64,000 nucleotides of DNA. Source: Symsagittifera roscoffensis. Its lineage: Eukaryota > Xenacoelomorpha > Acoela > Convolutidae. Every line of letters starts with the position of its first letter. The first letter of the stretch is position 1. Made by a program: the position numbers and the translations under genes. The notes below the pieces were generated by a model. The model did not search any database, was not told the DNA's origin, and was given only the letters and a program-made list of their open reading frames with translations. This document shows, piece by piece, positions 45,581-58,346 of this stretch. Location: contig NC_087064.1 in the NCBI RefSeq assembly GCF_963678635.1, positions 61,745,548 through 61,809,547 on the forward strand, in the 5' to 3' direction.

Positions 45581-47045
45581 TCTGATGGCTGTATAGATAC
45601 CTGGATAGAAGTGATGAAACTGCATTTTGAGGAAGAAGACTTGACAGAAAAGCCAGAATGCAGTGAGCTCACTTGCAACCTGGAAGGGACAGCCCTAAAT
45701 TGCGCGATGGCCGAAGAGCAATACCAGCGGGACACAGCTGAGACGAACTTTGAAATCTTGTTGAATCGTTTTGGCTCAGGGGTACAAGGACACCAAGCAA
45801 TGATGCGCTTCGAGAAACGGATGCAACATAAAGATGAAAAGAAAGACATGTTTTTAGATGATCTGAAGATGCTTAAAAGGCGTAGCCAAATAGCAGGATG
45901 AATCTAGCAGTAGCTTCAAAATTCACCCATCGAGGATGTGAAGAACGATGAGCTTCGAACAATGTTGGCAACTCATAACACACGACTCTCAACTAATGCG
46001 CCTACACCAGAAGAAGTGAGACTCAAATCCAAGGAATATCTTCTACTAAAAGCCTCCATTGAGATCTGGCTATTACAAAAACATTTATGGTAATTTTAAC
46101 AATGGATCAGCTAACCAGGGTAACAATTAGTACAAACCAAGGAACGACATGGACAAGAGACTTTCTTGTGCAAATTGCAGTTCGACGGACCATCATATAT
46201 CAGCATGCCCAACCTACAAACAAGAATTGAAAGCTATAGACTTCAGCCTCGAGGATGACGATGCGTCAGAAATCGATCATGAAGATTTCATGAGAGGAGT
46301 AATTGCGAAATTCGACCCCAGGTGTTTCTTTTGTAACTTGGAGGGTCATTTTAAATCGGATTGTTCACAATTTTGGGATGCTGTGGCAGACATTAAGCAT
46401 CCAAGGCATGAGTAAGCTTTATCGGGTGTAAAAGCCAGCAATGCACGCCTGTTGAGTGAAGTGGAGGCACGCAGAAAAGAGAAACCGCAAGAGCTGGCAA
46501 TATAGAAAATGCAGACAGTAACTGAGGAAATGCTTGAAGCTGATCCAGTGACCAGTGACTGCGGCAGATGATTTCAAGATCGACTATAGTGCAGCAGCGA
46601 TAGATGCTTTAAACAGAGTCCAACAGGAGTTGGTGACAAAGGAGATAGAACAAAAAGTGAAGCTCGAACAAGAAAATGGGAAAAAAACAGTAAAAGCTGA
46701 ACGCCTTCGAAGCATCGGAGGTGGAAGAAACGAAAGCACCAAGCAATTTGGGCATGAAACTAATAGATCGACTATAGGGCAGCAGCGATAGATGCTTTAA
46801 ACACAGTCCAACAGGAGTTGGTGACACAGGAAAAGCTAAACGCCTTCGAAGCATCGGAGGTGGAAGAAACAAAAGCACCAAGCAATTCGAGCATGAAACT
46901 AATAGATCGATTATAGGGCAGCAGCGATAGATGCTTTAAACAGAGTCCAACAGGAGTTGGTGACAAAGGAGATAAAACAAAAAGTGAAGCTCGAATAGGA
47001 AAATGGGAAAACACAGGAAAAGCTAAGCGCCTTTGAAGCATCGGA
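45581..47045 (+). pseudogene. gag C-terminal part with zinc knuckles, copy 2
   Basis: This contains the Retrotrans_gag-like part (VMKLHFEEEDLTEKPECSEL), then after small indels the knuckles CANCSSTDHHISAC (near 46170) and CFFCNLEGHFKSDC (near 46323). The following charged helix is expanded by tandem duplication (46578-47092). Several stops and shifts are present. Confidence 0.8.
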
Positions 47046-47092
47046 GGTGGAAGAAACGAAAGCACCAAGCAATTTGAGCTTGAAACTAAATG
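46578..47092 (+). repeat. Three tandem units in gag of copy 2
   Basis: Units start at AGATCGACTATAG (46578), AGATCGACTATAGGG (46765) and AGATCGATTATAGGG (46905), with spacings 187, 140 and about 187 bases. Copy 1 has one unit (about 18979-19165). The middle unit has a 47-base internal deletion. Confidence 0.9.
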
Positions 47093-47980
47093 TCACCTCC
47101 GGGCACACGTTCGGCATCGTGCCACAAGGAAGCAAAATACAGTCAATAACCTCAGTGGCGGGACATCAGGTGATCAGGCACCTAAGTGAACCCTCAGAGT
47201 TCACTATGATGCATTTGGATACATATGCAGATTATCTGAGACAAGTAGAGCCACGTACAGAGTCAAGGGCTGTGCGAGCGTTGGGGACCACGGGTAGCCC
47301 TCGAATAAAGAAATTTCACGGGCGTTACGTGGAAGTCTATGGACCATATCAAGTGATGTTGAACGTGGACGGGATCAGTATCTATACCAGGACCTACGTC
47401 ACAACAAATAGTGACCAAATAGGGCAGATCTATTTGGGTCAAGAAGAACTTAAGGTCCGTAGAATCGGCCATGACACCATGATGGAGCAAGATTCAGTAC
47501 ACATAGGGTACGAAACAGATGTGACTGCACATCTGCTAGACACAAATGGGAAGAAAATTGGAGTAATAGGACTACTGGATACAGGAGCAGTGGTAGGCAG
47601 GATGCCAGTAAAGACTTGGGAAAGAACGGGCTTCACGAGGGAAGACTTATTTCCAAAAAACCTCACATTGGCAGCAGCCAACCGCGGAGCAATCCACGTA
47701 GCCTGAAGAGCACCGATAACGGTCCTTCACATGGGAGGACGGGACCTTTGGATGAGCTTCCTGGTAGTAGAGAACCTGGACGACTCAGACCAATTCATCT
47801 TGGGCCGTGACTTTGTCAGGAATTTCTATGTGATGATTGAATTGAACAACAGACTAATAAGGATTAGAAATCCGGACCGGAAGTATGTTAAGAGACCGAT
47901 TAATAGAAAAATAACGGATGAGAAGGTGCCAAATTTTTGGACAGAAAAGAAAAAAGTCAGCCGGGACAGGCTGTTGTAGC
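47047..47980 (+). pseudogene. Protease region, copy 2
   Basis: This frame matches copy 1 closely. DTGA is kept at LLDTGAVVGRMP (about 47573) and FILGRDF near 47790. There is a TGA at 47704 and a further break near 47930. The block upstream of the protease (MHLDTYADYLRQVEPRTESR) is highly conserved between the copies and is probably part of the mature Gag or protease precursor. Confidence 0.85.
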
Positions 47981-48479
47981 GATTTTTAGGATGAGAAAAT
48001 CAAACCCATTAAATAATAGTAAACAGGTTTGTTTGGTACCCAACCCAAATAGTTAAAGCACAGTGATTTTAGGCCAGAGCTTTTCAGTAACACGATACCG
48101 ACTGTGTGCCAGTGTGTTAGTGTGTTATTGAACACACTGGACACCACGGTTTCAACCCACCGTGGAAAGAAACTTGGCTACGATTTGCCAATGAGGACCG
48201 ACTATGAGGAGACACTAAAATTGAAAGGACATAATGTGAAAGACTGCCCCAGCCATGTCAACAAAAATAAGATTTTAAAGAGAATTAATGAACTGAAATC
48301 ATTTAATTAACTGTTTTCAATGAAATCCGAAAAGGATGACGGCTTATCGAGCTGCTCGAATTTTCCGGAAAACCCCTAGTCATATGAACTAGAATCTGAA
48401 AAACCGGTTTTGCCGGAAATAGAACATTTGAAAGGGAAAAAAGGTGAGTGAGATTTTCAATTAAAACAGGGCGGTTTTA

Positions 48480-49706
48480 ATTCGGATTACGAATCTTTTT
48501 TCAAGGCATAAGGCAGATATCGGTTGTTGCAATTTTGTCGAACACGAAATCGAATTATATGAAGGCGCCGTTCACATGGGGAAGGTGCAAGGCGCATGAA
48601 GCCTCACAAATTGGAAGCGTGCAGAGCGGAAATAAAAATGTTGCTCGAATACGACATGATAGAACCCTCGAAGTCGCCTTGGGCTTGTGGGGTTGTCATG
48701 GCCAAAAAGAAAGGGGGCAGCTTAGATTTTGTTGCGACTTTTGTTACCTGAACGCAGTAACAATAAAAGATGCCTACCCGATACCGCGGATAGATGAGAG
48801 CCTCTCGAAACTTGGCGATGCCAAGTTCTTCACAACCAGAGTAACGAAGAAGTACGGGAATCTTGGGATGTGCTACGTGGATGACGTGGTCATAGCAACA
48901 ACCAACTTGGCAGACCACATTGATAGACTCGATGAAGTCTTTGGTTACATGAAAAGAGCGGGCTTGAAATGCAAACCATCGAAATGTAAAATCCTTAGGG
49001 ATTCGATCAAGTACCTGGGAAGAATAGTAGACAGGCATGGCGTAAGGTCGGACCCGGAAGCAGTGGAAGCCGTGTTGACATGGAAGGCCCCCAGAACGGA
49101 CACACAGCTCATGAGCTTCCTGGGATTTGCCAATTACTTTCGTGAGCTCATAAAAGGATACGCCGACAAGGTGTACCCCATGCAGAAATTGATGCGCAAC
49201 AATTAAAGATGTTCGAGTGGAATGAAGAAGCTCAAGCAGCCTCCGAGAATATAAAGCGGGAACTGTGTGAGGTACCAGTGCTAGGTATGCCCGCAGAGAA
49301 GGGCATGTACGTTCTCGACACTGATGCTTCAGTAGTAGCCACCTCAGGAATACTGCATCAGGAGCAAGAATGGAATGGGAGAACAGTTCTCCGTTCCATT
49401 GCATATGGCAGTAAAATGTTGAGTGACACTGAAATGAAATATGGTGCACCCAAGGCAGAAATGTTTGCAGTAGTCACATTCGTGGAGAAGTACCGCGCAT
49501 ACTTAGGCAGCGCCCCCTTTAAGCTACGCGTGGACAATAGAGCGTTATCCTGGTTGAAGACGTACCGGATGGCTCAGAGCTATATTGGTCGATGGATAGT
49601 CAGGTTAGGCGGCTACCACATGATAATCGAGCAGAGAATGCGTGACAAACACCAGAATGCTGACAGCCTCAGCGAGAAGACTGAGTTTTATGAACGACTG
49701 GAATAG
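48480..49706 (+). pseudogene. RT and RNase H, copy 2, with RT core deletion
   Basis: The RT start (FCCDFCYLNAVTIKDAYPIP) is followed by KFFTT and then directly by RVTKKYG. RT motifs A and B are therefore deleted (about 230 bases relative to copy 1), while the YVDD box stays (about 48874-48885). RNase H keeps LDTDAS, KYGAPKAEMFAVV and DKHQNADSLSEK. A TAA at 49204 separates the two. The polymerase is dead. Confidence 0.88.
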
Positions 49707-50880
49707 AAGCAAGCCAATCAGGTGGAAGTCATGGAAGGGTTCTCGTTTCTGAACAAAGAAATTTACGAAGCGCTTCCCTCGACGAGGTTGTTGGACAAAT
49801 CTGGACATCCAATTCCGGTACACCCCGAGTTACCAGTGGAGGAGGCAGCAGAAATAAAGATTTTATCAAAGAAGGACCCGGTGCCTTTGGCTCTGTTGCT
49901 GCGCTCGAACCTGGTCTAACGGTAACTCTCTCCTATGAACATAAACAGCCTGTCATTGCTGGATAAAACGGTGCAGGTCACACCGCAAGTGATGCGGATA
50001 CTGGGCGGATTGCTGGAGAGAGAAGTGACTAGAGATGACGCCGAAAGGGCAGCAACCATGGCGTCGCTGACAGTCAGAGAGAAAGTGAAGATCATGCCAT
50101 CAAGGCGCCAACACAAGGAAAACGAAAGGGATTGTAGGACGGTAGTTCAACAACTGGTATCCTCGATTCCCCAGAGCGTTTTGTTGAGAACATCATATAA
50201 ACAAGAAGAACAGGAGATCGGAAAACAAAGGAAGGCTGTCACCTTTGGGAATCCCGATCAGAGGTGGGTAGAATTTTTCCGGGGAGTCGGATGTTGAAGA
50301 AAGTAGACATGTGCATAAACGAGACCGGGAGGATAAGATATTGTCCGGGGAGTTTAGATGGATGAGCAGAGCGTATAAATCGGAACCAGCAATGGAGATG
50401 TGCTCCGTGGCAGACTCGTCGGTTGACAACATTTCGAGGAATTCAGAAACCGACAGTTATTCAGACAGGTTCTCCAGCACAAGATCAGAATTGTCAGAGT
50501 TAGTGATCCACACGTTACTAGTGGAGACACGAGCAAGAGACTTGGACAGGGAGGTATATCAAGACCCTGACAGTGATCGCTACCTGGTACCCAGCGAAAG
50601 AGTTTTTGACAACGCAGCGGATGATCTGGAAACAATAGCGGTATCAAAATGTTCATTGAGCTTGTTACCGCAGAAGGAAGCAGTCAGGACTGACCTTCAA
50701 CCCTTCATACAAGAGACAGAAATTGGCGAAAATTTGGTGGGTGAAGCTGGAAGATGCGAGATACAGACTCTGGGACCTACTAAAAGCGCAGAGAAATGAC
50801 CGCATGAAGAGCAATTTGAAAAAATGGATCGAGAATGGGGCATCAGATTAATGTGATCTGGAGGAAGACAGTTACCGCAT
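49707..50880 (+). pseudogene. Pol linker between RNase H and integrase, copy 2
   Basis: This matches the long linker of copy 1 (SLLDKTVQVTPQVMRILGGL, REVYQDPDSDRYLVPSERVF). It has the GTCCGGGGAGT motif at 50343. Stops and a deletion near 50740 are present. Conservation of this long unusual linker in both copies shows it belongs to the family. Confidence 0.75.
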
Positions 50881-52016
50881 TCTGAGACTGTACTATATGT
50901 AGAAGGAGGGAAAGTTGTACCTGAACAAGGATGGGATCGTGGCTTGTAAGAAAAGAGAAGAAGACAAAGTCCTGTACAAATATAACGCTTTAGTGTTGGC
51001 GCAACTCTATGAGACAGAACTGTTAATCAGATTGTATGATCAGATGGGCCACCAGGGAACTGATAAAGTATACCAGAGGATCCTGAAACGTTTTGAATGG
51101 CCTGGGATGAAAAAGGCATGTGAGGAGTGGGTAACAGCATGTCTGTCATGTCAACAAGTCAAGGATCCAAGGAAATTGCGATTTCCATTGCAGTTAATTG
51201 AGTCATCTGAATTTAACTAGGTGGTGCAGATTGACCACCAGAGGATATGTATGACAGACAGTGGCTACAATCAGGTCCTGGTCATGATCGATCACTTCAC
51301 GAAATATGCAGAGGCCGTGCCCTGCATAATTGCCTAAGCAGAAGAGACATGTGATCATCTAATCAACAAGTGGATAGCGAGGCACGGATGCCCAATGACA
51401 TTTCAATCGGACGATGGAACAGCCTTTGTAGGAGAACTTACCAAAGACCTCATGCGACGTTCTCAAAAGGCTCAGGCTCACTCAACGACGTATCACTCCC
51501 AGACGAATGGCTTAGTAGAGAGGCAAAATCGGACGTTTTGTCGATGCTGAGGGTGTACTCTTCTAGATACTGAGTGGGACAGATACCTTTCACAAAAGAT
51601 GGGAGCTTATAACAGCATGCAACACTCTACCACGGGAATTAGTTCACACTTGATGTTGACTGGACATGAAAGGTCTTTGCGTTTGAAACTTTTTACCAAG
51701 AGTTGAAGGAAAGAAAACATAACCACAGGTTTATGTGAAGTATGAGATTAGGCGTCAACAAGAACTGAACGACTTGTGCAGACGAAATAATCAGCAAGCA
51801 CAGGCAAGGCAGAGGAAAACGTTTGATAAGGAGGCAGCTGGTGCAAAAGCTTACTCAGTAGGAGACTACGTATGGGTATTTCAAAACGTTATACCACCGA
51901 AAGGAACCAAGAAGCTCCTAGATAAGTGGAGGGGACCGTTCATGATAACGGAGGTGCACCAGGAGGGGACGTTTTTAGAGACTGAGTACCGGCCGAGCTG
52001 CTCACTTTGAAAACAT
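50881..52016 (+). pseudogene. Integrase, copy 2
   Basis: The zinc domain (C-x2-C at CLSCQQVKD), the core with QIDHQRICMTDSGYNQ and SDDGTAFVGEL, and GLVERQNRTF are visible across several frames. The Asn next to the second Asp is Asp here. The C-terminal domain 51735-52010 is identical to copy 1 from 51885 on. Stops at 51219, 51334 and elsewhere. Confidence 0.82.
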
Positions 52017-52068
52017 TAAGCCACATAGCCCATCTACAGAGGACTAGTGTATACCTGAGGACATGGAA
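51885..52068 (+). repeat. 184-base block identical to 24269-24452
   Basis: No mismatch to copy 1 over the whole block, including the shared frameshift and both TAG codons. Confidence 0.9.
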
Positions 52069-52596
52069 AAGGGTGAGTATCTGATGATGGAACCTGCCTG
52101 CGAAGTCAATGAAAAAGGTACTAGGGAAAAGAATGACGGGAATGAAGCGCTAGAAGAATGAACGTGTCCACCACTGGACCTGGACCCCAATGAAATAATT
52201 GAAGCAGATGAGGAGACCTTAACCTACGCAGAAGAGGACTGGCAAGAAAAGGAACAGTTGGAGGTTGCCAAGAACTTGGAACCAGATCTATCCTTTGCAA
52301 TACAGACACGACAGAGTGACAGGCAAAGAATCACGAAGAAGAACAACCCATACGGAGACGACTTCATAGTAGACAGGATAGATCTAACGAAGATAGCGGA
52401 AGAACTGGTGGATCAAGAGGAAAAACCCGCCTCAGAGGAAATAAACCGCCAAGTAGAGTTCGATGACGAGCAACAGCAATCCTACGAACAAACATTGACG
52501 AACCCGCGTGTCTTAGAGTGGCTGAACGAAATGACATCAGACCCAAAGGAGACCAGTGTCGCGATTCAGGACTTGGACCATGAGAGCTTGAAATAA
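52017..52596 (+). pseudogene. Acidic Pol tail, copy 2
   Basis: This follows the copy 1 tail: PACEVNEKGTREKNDGNE, a TGA at 52159, then YAEEDWQEKEQLEVAKNLEP, NPYGDDFIVDRIDLTKI and VEFDDEQQQSYEQ. The TAA at the end (52594) is in the same place as in copy 1. Confidence 0.75.
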
Positions 52597-52617
52597 AAAA
52601 AAACGACAGATATAATC

Positions 52618-52638
52618 CTTCCTGGGCAGCCCAGGAAG
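52618..52638 (+). promoter_or_regulatory. Perfect inverted repeat after pol, copy 2
   Basis: CTTCCTGGGC-A-GCCCAGGAAG. The counterpart in copy 1 is at 25047-25068, with a one-base bulge. Confidence 0.5.
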
Positions 52639-52692
52639 CGCAATTAATCATTCCTGCGTCCAATCTCAACTTTAATATCCGGTATGCGATCA

Positions 52693-53343
52693 ACGGAGAC
52701 GTCGATGGATATTTTTGTCCGCGGAGTGGGTGTAGGACTTACCCACACTGAAAAATTATCAGTAAAAAAATAATAATAATAGCAAGAGAAGCAGGTGACC
52801 TAGAAGCTGAATCAGGCGAACATCCTGAGGAACCAGACATAAGGAGAGTAGTAGAGTCATGTTTCAACCTGTCAAATGAGTACTCAAGTAGCATAATACT
52901 AACAGATAGCGATTTTATACTCAAAAATAGGACATGTGCGATAGCGATCACAGCGGACATCAGTTTTACGACAGCGTTAGCAGCAGATTTTAAGAGAGAA
53001 TATAAAAACATAGAATTCCCGTGGAACTAAAGACCAGGAATAGGAGATGTAGCAGCCTTGCATCTGGCGCCTTCGCAAATACCAGGAAGTATATATGCTT
53101 CTTGGTGACGAGGGCGACGGAGAAGCAGCATGTGGACCCTGAAGACTTGGTCTTGTCTTTGACGGGACTGAGAGACTTCCTTTGGGAGAGGGAGGTGGAG
53201 GAGCTCTCGCTTCCAGTATACGACCCAAACCGAGGACGACTGCATCCACGGGAGTTGTTTGCACTGATACACGTAATCTTTTCAGATACTAACATACAAG
53301 TAAGTTTATATAAGAAATACTATTTGAGTATAGGCTCAGTGTA
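52693..53343 (+). pseudogene. Macro-domain-like ORF, copy 2
   Basis: The start (MRSTETSMDIFVRGVGVGL) matches copy 1. An early TAA run near 52768, a stop near 53028 and a frameshift near 53080 break it. The C-terminal part is open and conserved: RATEKQHVDPEDLVLSL, LSLPVYDPNRGRLHPREL, IHVIFSDTNIQVSL. Compared with copy 1, changes in the central strand-loop are all synonymous, which argues this protein was selected while both lineages were active. Confidence 0.65.
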
Positions 53344-53699
53344 AGTTGAGTGTAGGACGTGTTATGTTATATGTGATATGTTATGTGTTATTATATTAGG
53401 ACCTTGGGTGTGGAAGGGCTAGTGACCACGAATGACCGAACGATAATCAAAGGAACAGACACAAAATTTGGACTGTCCATTTTTAGGTCAAATTCCAAAA
53501 TTTTAGCAATAAAATGATTTGAATAAATTTTAAGATCATAATCTTTTTATCTGACTGTTTTAAATTAATTTTAATACAAAAATGAAGTAATGTTGACAAA
53601 TGTGATACTCATGATCTCTTTTCTAGATCCTGATTGATCATTTAATTATTCATCAGATTTCAATTGTGCAAACTGATAATCAAAACCGAATCAAGAGAA
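53344..53699 (+). other. Spacer before ORF3 in copy 2 with conserved acceptor
   Basis: It is equivalent to 25766-26145. It keeps TCTCTTTTCTAGATCCTGAT (acceptor AG near 53624) and no ORF. Confidence 0.45.
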
Positions 53700-54905
53700 A
53701 TGGACAACTTCGACTTGAACGAACTGATGGACCTAGCGGAGGCTTATGTAGGACCGGTGATAGATGCGATCTATCGTCGGCTAATGGATCAAGACTTCGC
53801 TCTGGAGGACCCAGAGGTGGTCGTGTTGCTGGTCGCCTTGACAAACATCTTAGGGCATGACAACCGTGGGGACCGCCCCACAGAAGTCTTTTTGATGGCC
53901 GCATATGGACAACAGGGAGTACTAGACCGTCCAAACATAAGGGTAATGAGGCGGAGAAACGGGGCTCTCTCAGGAGGTGACTTGGCAAACGAGCCTGGAT
54001 TGGGAAGTTCCAGTACCTACTAACCAGGTGAGATGCCTCTCCCAACAAAGCCTAGGCCTGGATTGAGAAGGATGCATCAGGAGATGAAATGCGAGGCAGT
54101 ATCGTCTAGTTAACAACTGAGGGCAGCTGTGCCACCAAAGAGTGCGAGAATAGAAGAGGAATTCCAAACGAATGAAACGATGCAAGATCTAAGTGAAACG
54201 AAGAAAGAACTAGATCGAGTGACCAAGGCTTTGCTCAGTGTTGAAGAAGACAGAGATATGTGGAAAAGACTGTTTGAGGACTGCAATAAGATGCAGAACG
54301 AGGAAATAGAATGTTTGACGCGAAAATATAAGGAGCGTTCGGAGCGGTTGGCATTGAAGACAGCAGTGGAAAGAACAATACCCGCAAGGGATACTCCTTG
54401 TGGGCAGTCCCCGATGGAGCTTCTAACGCCTCGCGAACTTAGCCAAACGACAGAAGTACGAGTTCCGACAGCAGTCGGTAGAGCAACCATCCCGGACCCG
54501 AGTGTCACCATCGGTGATCCAGTCGTGGAGCAGACAGTGCAGAAATTCAAGTGCGCGGTACTGACCGTCTGCACCGTTCCGATGAGCTCGAGAACGTTAA
54601 GACCGACGGGAAGGAAGCACAACGAAAAAGTCATCCGATGGAATAACACAGTTAAAAATCTGGCGAGTCGCAATGCCGGGCGGATGATCTTGATGGATTT
54701 AGAACATGAGCTGAGAGCCATGGATCAGGCCAGATTCACTACAGATGGAGTCCATTTTGACAGTATAAAGGGACAAGCCTGGATGTACCGGGTCTTCCAG
54801 GAGCGACTGGACGAACTAGAGGTCGAACTCTTTGATACAGGAGTGCTGAGGAGGGAAGAAACAACGATGAGCCGGCAATTTCGACCTTTTTGCCTCCTAA
54901 TCTAG
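53700..54905 (+). pseudogene. ORF3 N-terminal part, copy 2, SGNH core deleted
   Basis: MDNFDLNELMDLAEAYVGPV matches copy 1. A TAA at 54021 and other lesions follow, then the coiled coil (54129-54360). After VVEQTVQ (about 54540) about 600 bases are missing relative to copy 1, removing the GDS and GTND blocks. The DGVH block and following region remain. The natural form is therefore shown by copy 1. Confidence 0.78.
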
Positions 54906-56430
54906 AGACACGTCTGGGATCAGTATCAGCTGTGCCCCAGCTGCCACAGAGCTCCAGCGAGCCGGGGCAAAGAATGAACGTACTGGATCGACTGGGCGAA
55001 GCGCCAGTGAGAAGGACTATTCATTCGCGAAGGTGATTAGGACCTGTTAACTCAACAACGGATACGATGTCAGTCACCTCGAGGTCGGAAAGAACGAGTA
55101 CAAGCCGAGAAGAGCGACGACCATACAGAAGTTCTCCAATGTGGTCGAGACCCATACCTTGCCCCTGGCATGTCAACAAACAACACCTGATGAAATTGAA
55201 ACTTCAGATGGTGAAATTTGCAGCCGACGCGATGAGGATGCTGAATGGAGCTAGGCTCTCTGTGAACGGGCTATACTCAATCGTGGGAGTCGACTTCTTG
55301 ATAGCAGCTGGCATCAACTTTAGCTCTACGACGGCCTTACGATTCGCTGATTTTGAGGGACTAAATAAACTTTGCAGGACGTAAGAATGAACCACAGCGA
55401 AAGAAATCGAGAAGAAAGGCCAGAAAGATTTCTGACGACTAGAGCACAGCAAGTGAAAATGTTCAAACAAGTGGGAGCACCTCCATCTCACGTGAAAGAA
55501 AGGGCTTATCCAAAGCAAGTAGCACAAGAAGGCGATGTTGAGAGATATGGTGAACTGAAGATTTGAAAGGACGAGACTATCTTTGCGGCATACGATAAAG
55601 AAGAGATGAGGAAGGCCAAGATTATGGTGGTGGCGAAATCGGATTTTGTGCATACTTCCTAGTCCTTAATTTGGCCTGACGTGATAATGCTGGCGGCAAT
55701 CGACCTGGACCTGATGCAGTCTGTATCATTGGCAATCGGGGTCCAACGACAAACTGAAATGAACCCGATCACGATCGTGTTTGCCGGCATAAACGACCAC
55801 TTGCATATCAGGGGTTTCCTGAGCAGACTCAGAGAGCCTACAACGGCGGAAGATGCAGTATGGCCAGCCATCAAAGACATTCTAGAATCAATGGGCGAAA
55901 TAACGGATACACTAAAAGAAGGATCATTCACCTGAATGACACCAAAAGCGGTATTTGCGTTGTCTCCGGGACATGCATATCTCCCGGATGGATTGAAATT
56001 CGTGTACGCAATGGTAGCATTACTCGCAGAAGGGAAGTATGATGTGATCATTACTGCTCCGAACCGCGAAGTGGAAGCGAAAAACCTGAAACCACTTAGG
56101 GCAGAATTGCCGGCAGTATGGTCGGACATCTCGAACGCCTAGAGAGGATTCAAAGATCATTCACTAAACATGCTAGTACTGGATGAGGTGTTTGGAATGG
56201 AACTGTCCAATTTCAGCAGGCAGATCAAATTAAAGCCAGGATTCAACAATGACCATCGAGTGATAGAGGCGATGTCCAATCAATTGTGGTTGAGAGGAAT
56301 TGAGATGAAGGAGGAAGGAGAGAAGAGGCAGAACTCAAAAGAGACGAAAGCTCACTTGAAAGCGATGGTTGTTGAACAAAATGGGCACGGACGCTTTCGA
56401 GCGAGGCCCGGTGATGATTAAGAAGATTCA
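54906..56430 (+). pseudogene. ORF3 second SGNH-like domain, copy 2
   Basis: This matches copy 1 residues about 700-1110. VDFLIAAGINFSSTTALRFA, FAGINDHLHIRGFLSRLREP, LSPGHAYLPDGLKFVYAMVA and LRAELPAVWSDISNA are conserved. Stops occur at 55382, 55564, 55934 and 56140. Past the copy 1 stop at 29476 this copy reads on (AHLKAMV). Confidence 0.75.
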
Positions 56431-58346
56431 TGCCTACCTAATTGGAAGAGTTGAACCTAGCGGAAAATGCGGAGGAAAAGTTAGCCGAATTCGTGAATAT
56501 GATGAGCCAAGTAACTCTTGAAACTTTCTGGACGCAGAATCTACGATAGAACTGACGGCATGTTTGAAGGGTTAAGAGCAGGATGGACCGCGTTCTTCCT
56601 GGCGAAAGTCTACCCCGGACTCTCTCGATACCTGGTAAAAGAGTTCCTCAAAGCAGTAACAGAATTAATGATAGAAGTGATCCTAGCGTTGTTCGTGACG
56701 TTTGGAGCAGAGAGTTTAGTGAAAGGACTAGTGCTACTGCTCACCGAGTAAGTGCAGAACTTGCGACTGGACGGACTCCTGACACTAATTGCGATCGCCC
56801 ATGGGAATTTGGGATGGCTGATGAATTTGACCCGCTACCCTGAACAAATGAAACAAAACGTGAAGAGATTTTATATAAAGAGGTCCACCGACTCATTGAC
56901 CAAAGTAAGGGATCTGAGACACACCTTAATCCAATATCTTTTACAGCAGAATCACTTTGGAACAGGAGAAGACGAAACGATTGAATAAGAAGAAGATGTG
57001 CGACGTCATGCAGGATGCATGCCCCTATTGACTGATTTGAGCCTAGCTATGCGGACCGATCCCTTAGCGTTAATCAGAGGGACCACGGAATTCGTCACGG
57101 TTATATACGGTCCTGCAGTAAGATTCGCGTTCCCTGACGTAAAGGTGGAAGCGTATAGAAGGTCGGTGTTGCACCTGAACCTCATTTCAGCAGTGGATGG
57201 GAGCGCACTCAATTGGTGTGAGCAAAGTTTGCTACAAGATTTGATGAGCAAAGATATTAGAGCCAGAGATGACAGCAATAAATTTTGAGGATCATTTCCG
57301 TGAACGATGGGTGAAGTAGACAGAGGAAATATTGAAGTGTTCCCGGAACTTGCGGCCCTATAACAAGACGAATGGAGAAATAACGAGAATTCCTAGTTTG
57401 ATGGCCTCGTACCACAAAGTGAGAGAGGAAACGAAAGGCTGGGACGGATACAAGAAGCTGCCAGAAGATATATAGAATTCCCCTGTTTAGAACGATGTTG
57501 CTCGGATCAGACTCCGTAGTACAAACTCCCAGGTTGAGAGCCTTTGAAACAAATGAAAGGAGAATGGCGAAGTTCTCTGAGACGATGGACCCGTGCTTCG
57601 TGGGCAGTAACGCTGCCGTAATGCAATACACGCAGTTGGCGTACACGGATGAGTCGACGAGGAGACGAATGACTAATACAGCCAATGCGAATCCCGAAAG
57701 ATTTGAAGAAGAGTGGGCGAAATTAGACCTGGCGCCAATGAACTTGAGAGGTAAGGCAGACTTGCAGGAAGCCGCGCTAATCGTAATGAACGTGAAGCCA
57801 GAATTGACAATAAGCGGGAAACTGTTGACGAGGACAGCACTAGCACCCTTCAGCTGTGAAGAAGTCAAGATAAAGCACGGAGAAGAAGAAAAGTCAGCTG
57901 GCAGGCTAGTCATACCAAAGTTTCCAGACGGGACAAGGATTGAAGAGCAAGACCCTTCGAGTTCAGGGAGGAATCAAAAGCGAGACGACAAGGAGAGAGA
58001 AGACCGTCGATCGCAGGAACTTATGCAGCAGGATCCTGATCAAGCAGGAAAGGATGACGATAAGGCTTCGACAGGTGGGATGTCTAGCCTAGATTTCAAT
58101 TTCCTAGAGGACTTTGAAGTCGAGACGGGAACGTTAGAAGGAACGGCTGAGCCAGCAGAGGATGAAACTTCCTCACTGGAACCTCCGTCAGCGTTCATGG
58201 ATATAAGCCGAAATTTGCCGGCGAGCAGCTCTCCTGGTAAGTTTGAGACTATCGAGAAGAAACTTTTAATGGAGTCTCCGAGGAGAAGAAGAAAAGAAAG
58301 CCTTGCCAGAGTACCTTTCTTGGGAAAATTACCAGAAGAGGAGTAA
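56431..58346 (+). pseudogene. ORF3 middle region, copy 2
   Basis: The blocks match copy 1 (29480-31550). These include GAESLVKGLVLLLTE, TLIQYLLQQNHFGTGEDETI, then without frame change TDPLALIRGTTEFVTVIYGP, and KLDLAPMNLRGKADLQEAAL. The frame across 56752-57288 shows that in the ancestor the pieces found in different frames in copy 1 were one reading frame. Function unknown. Confidence 0.7.

Noticed and set aside
48604-49449. 281-codon minus-strand ORF over the RT of copy 2
   Set aside because: It is antisense to clear RT and RNase H coding sequence; the motifs are all on the plus strand.
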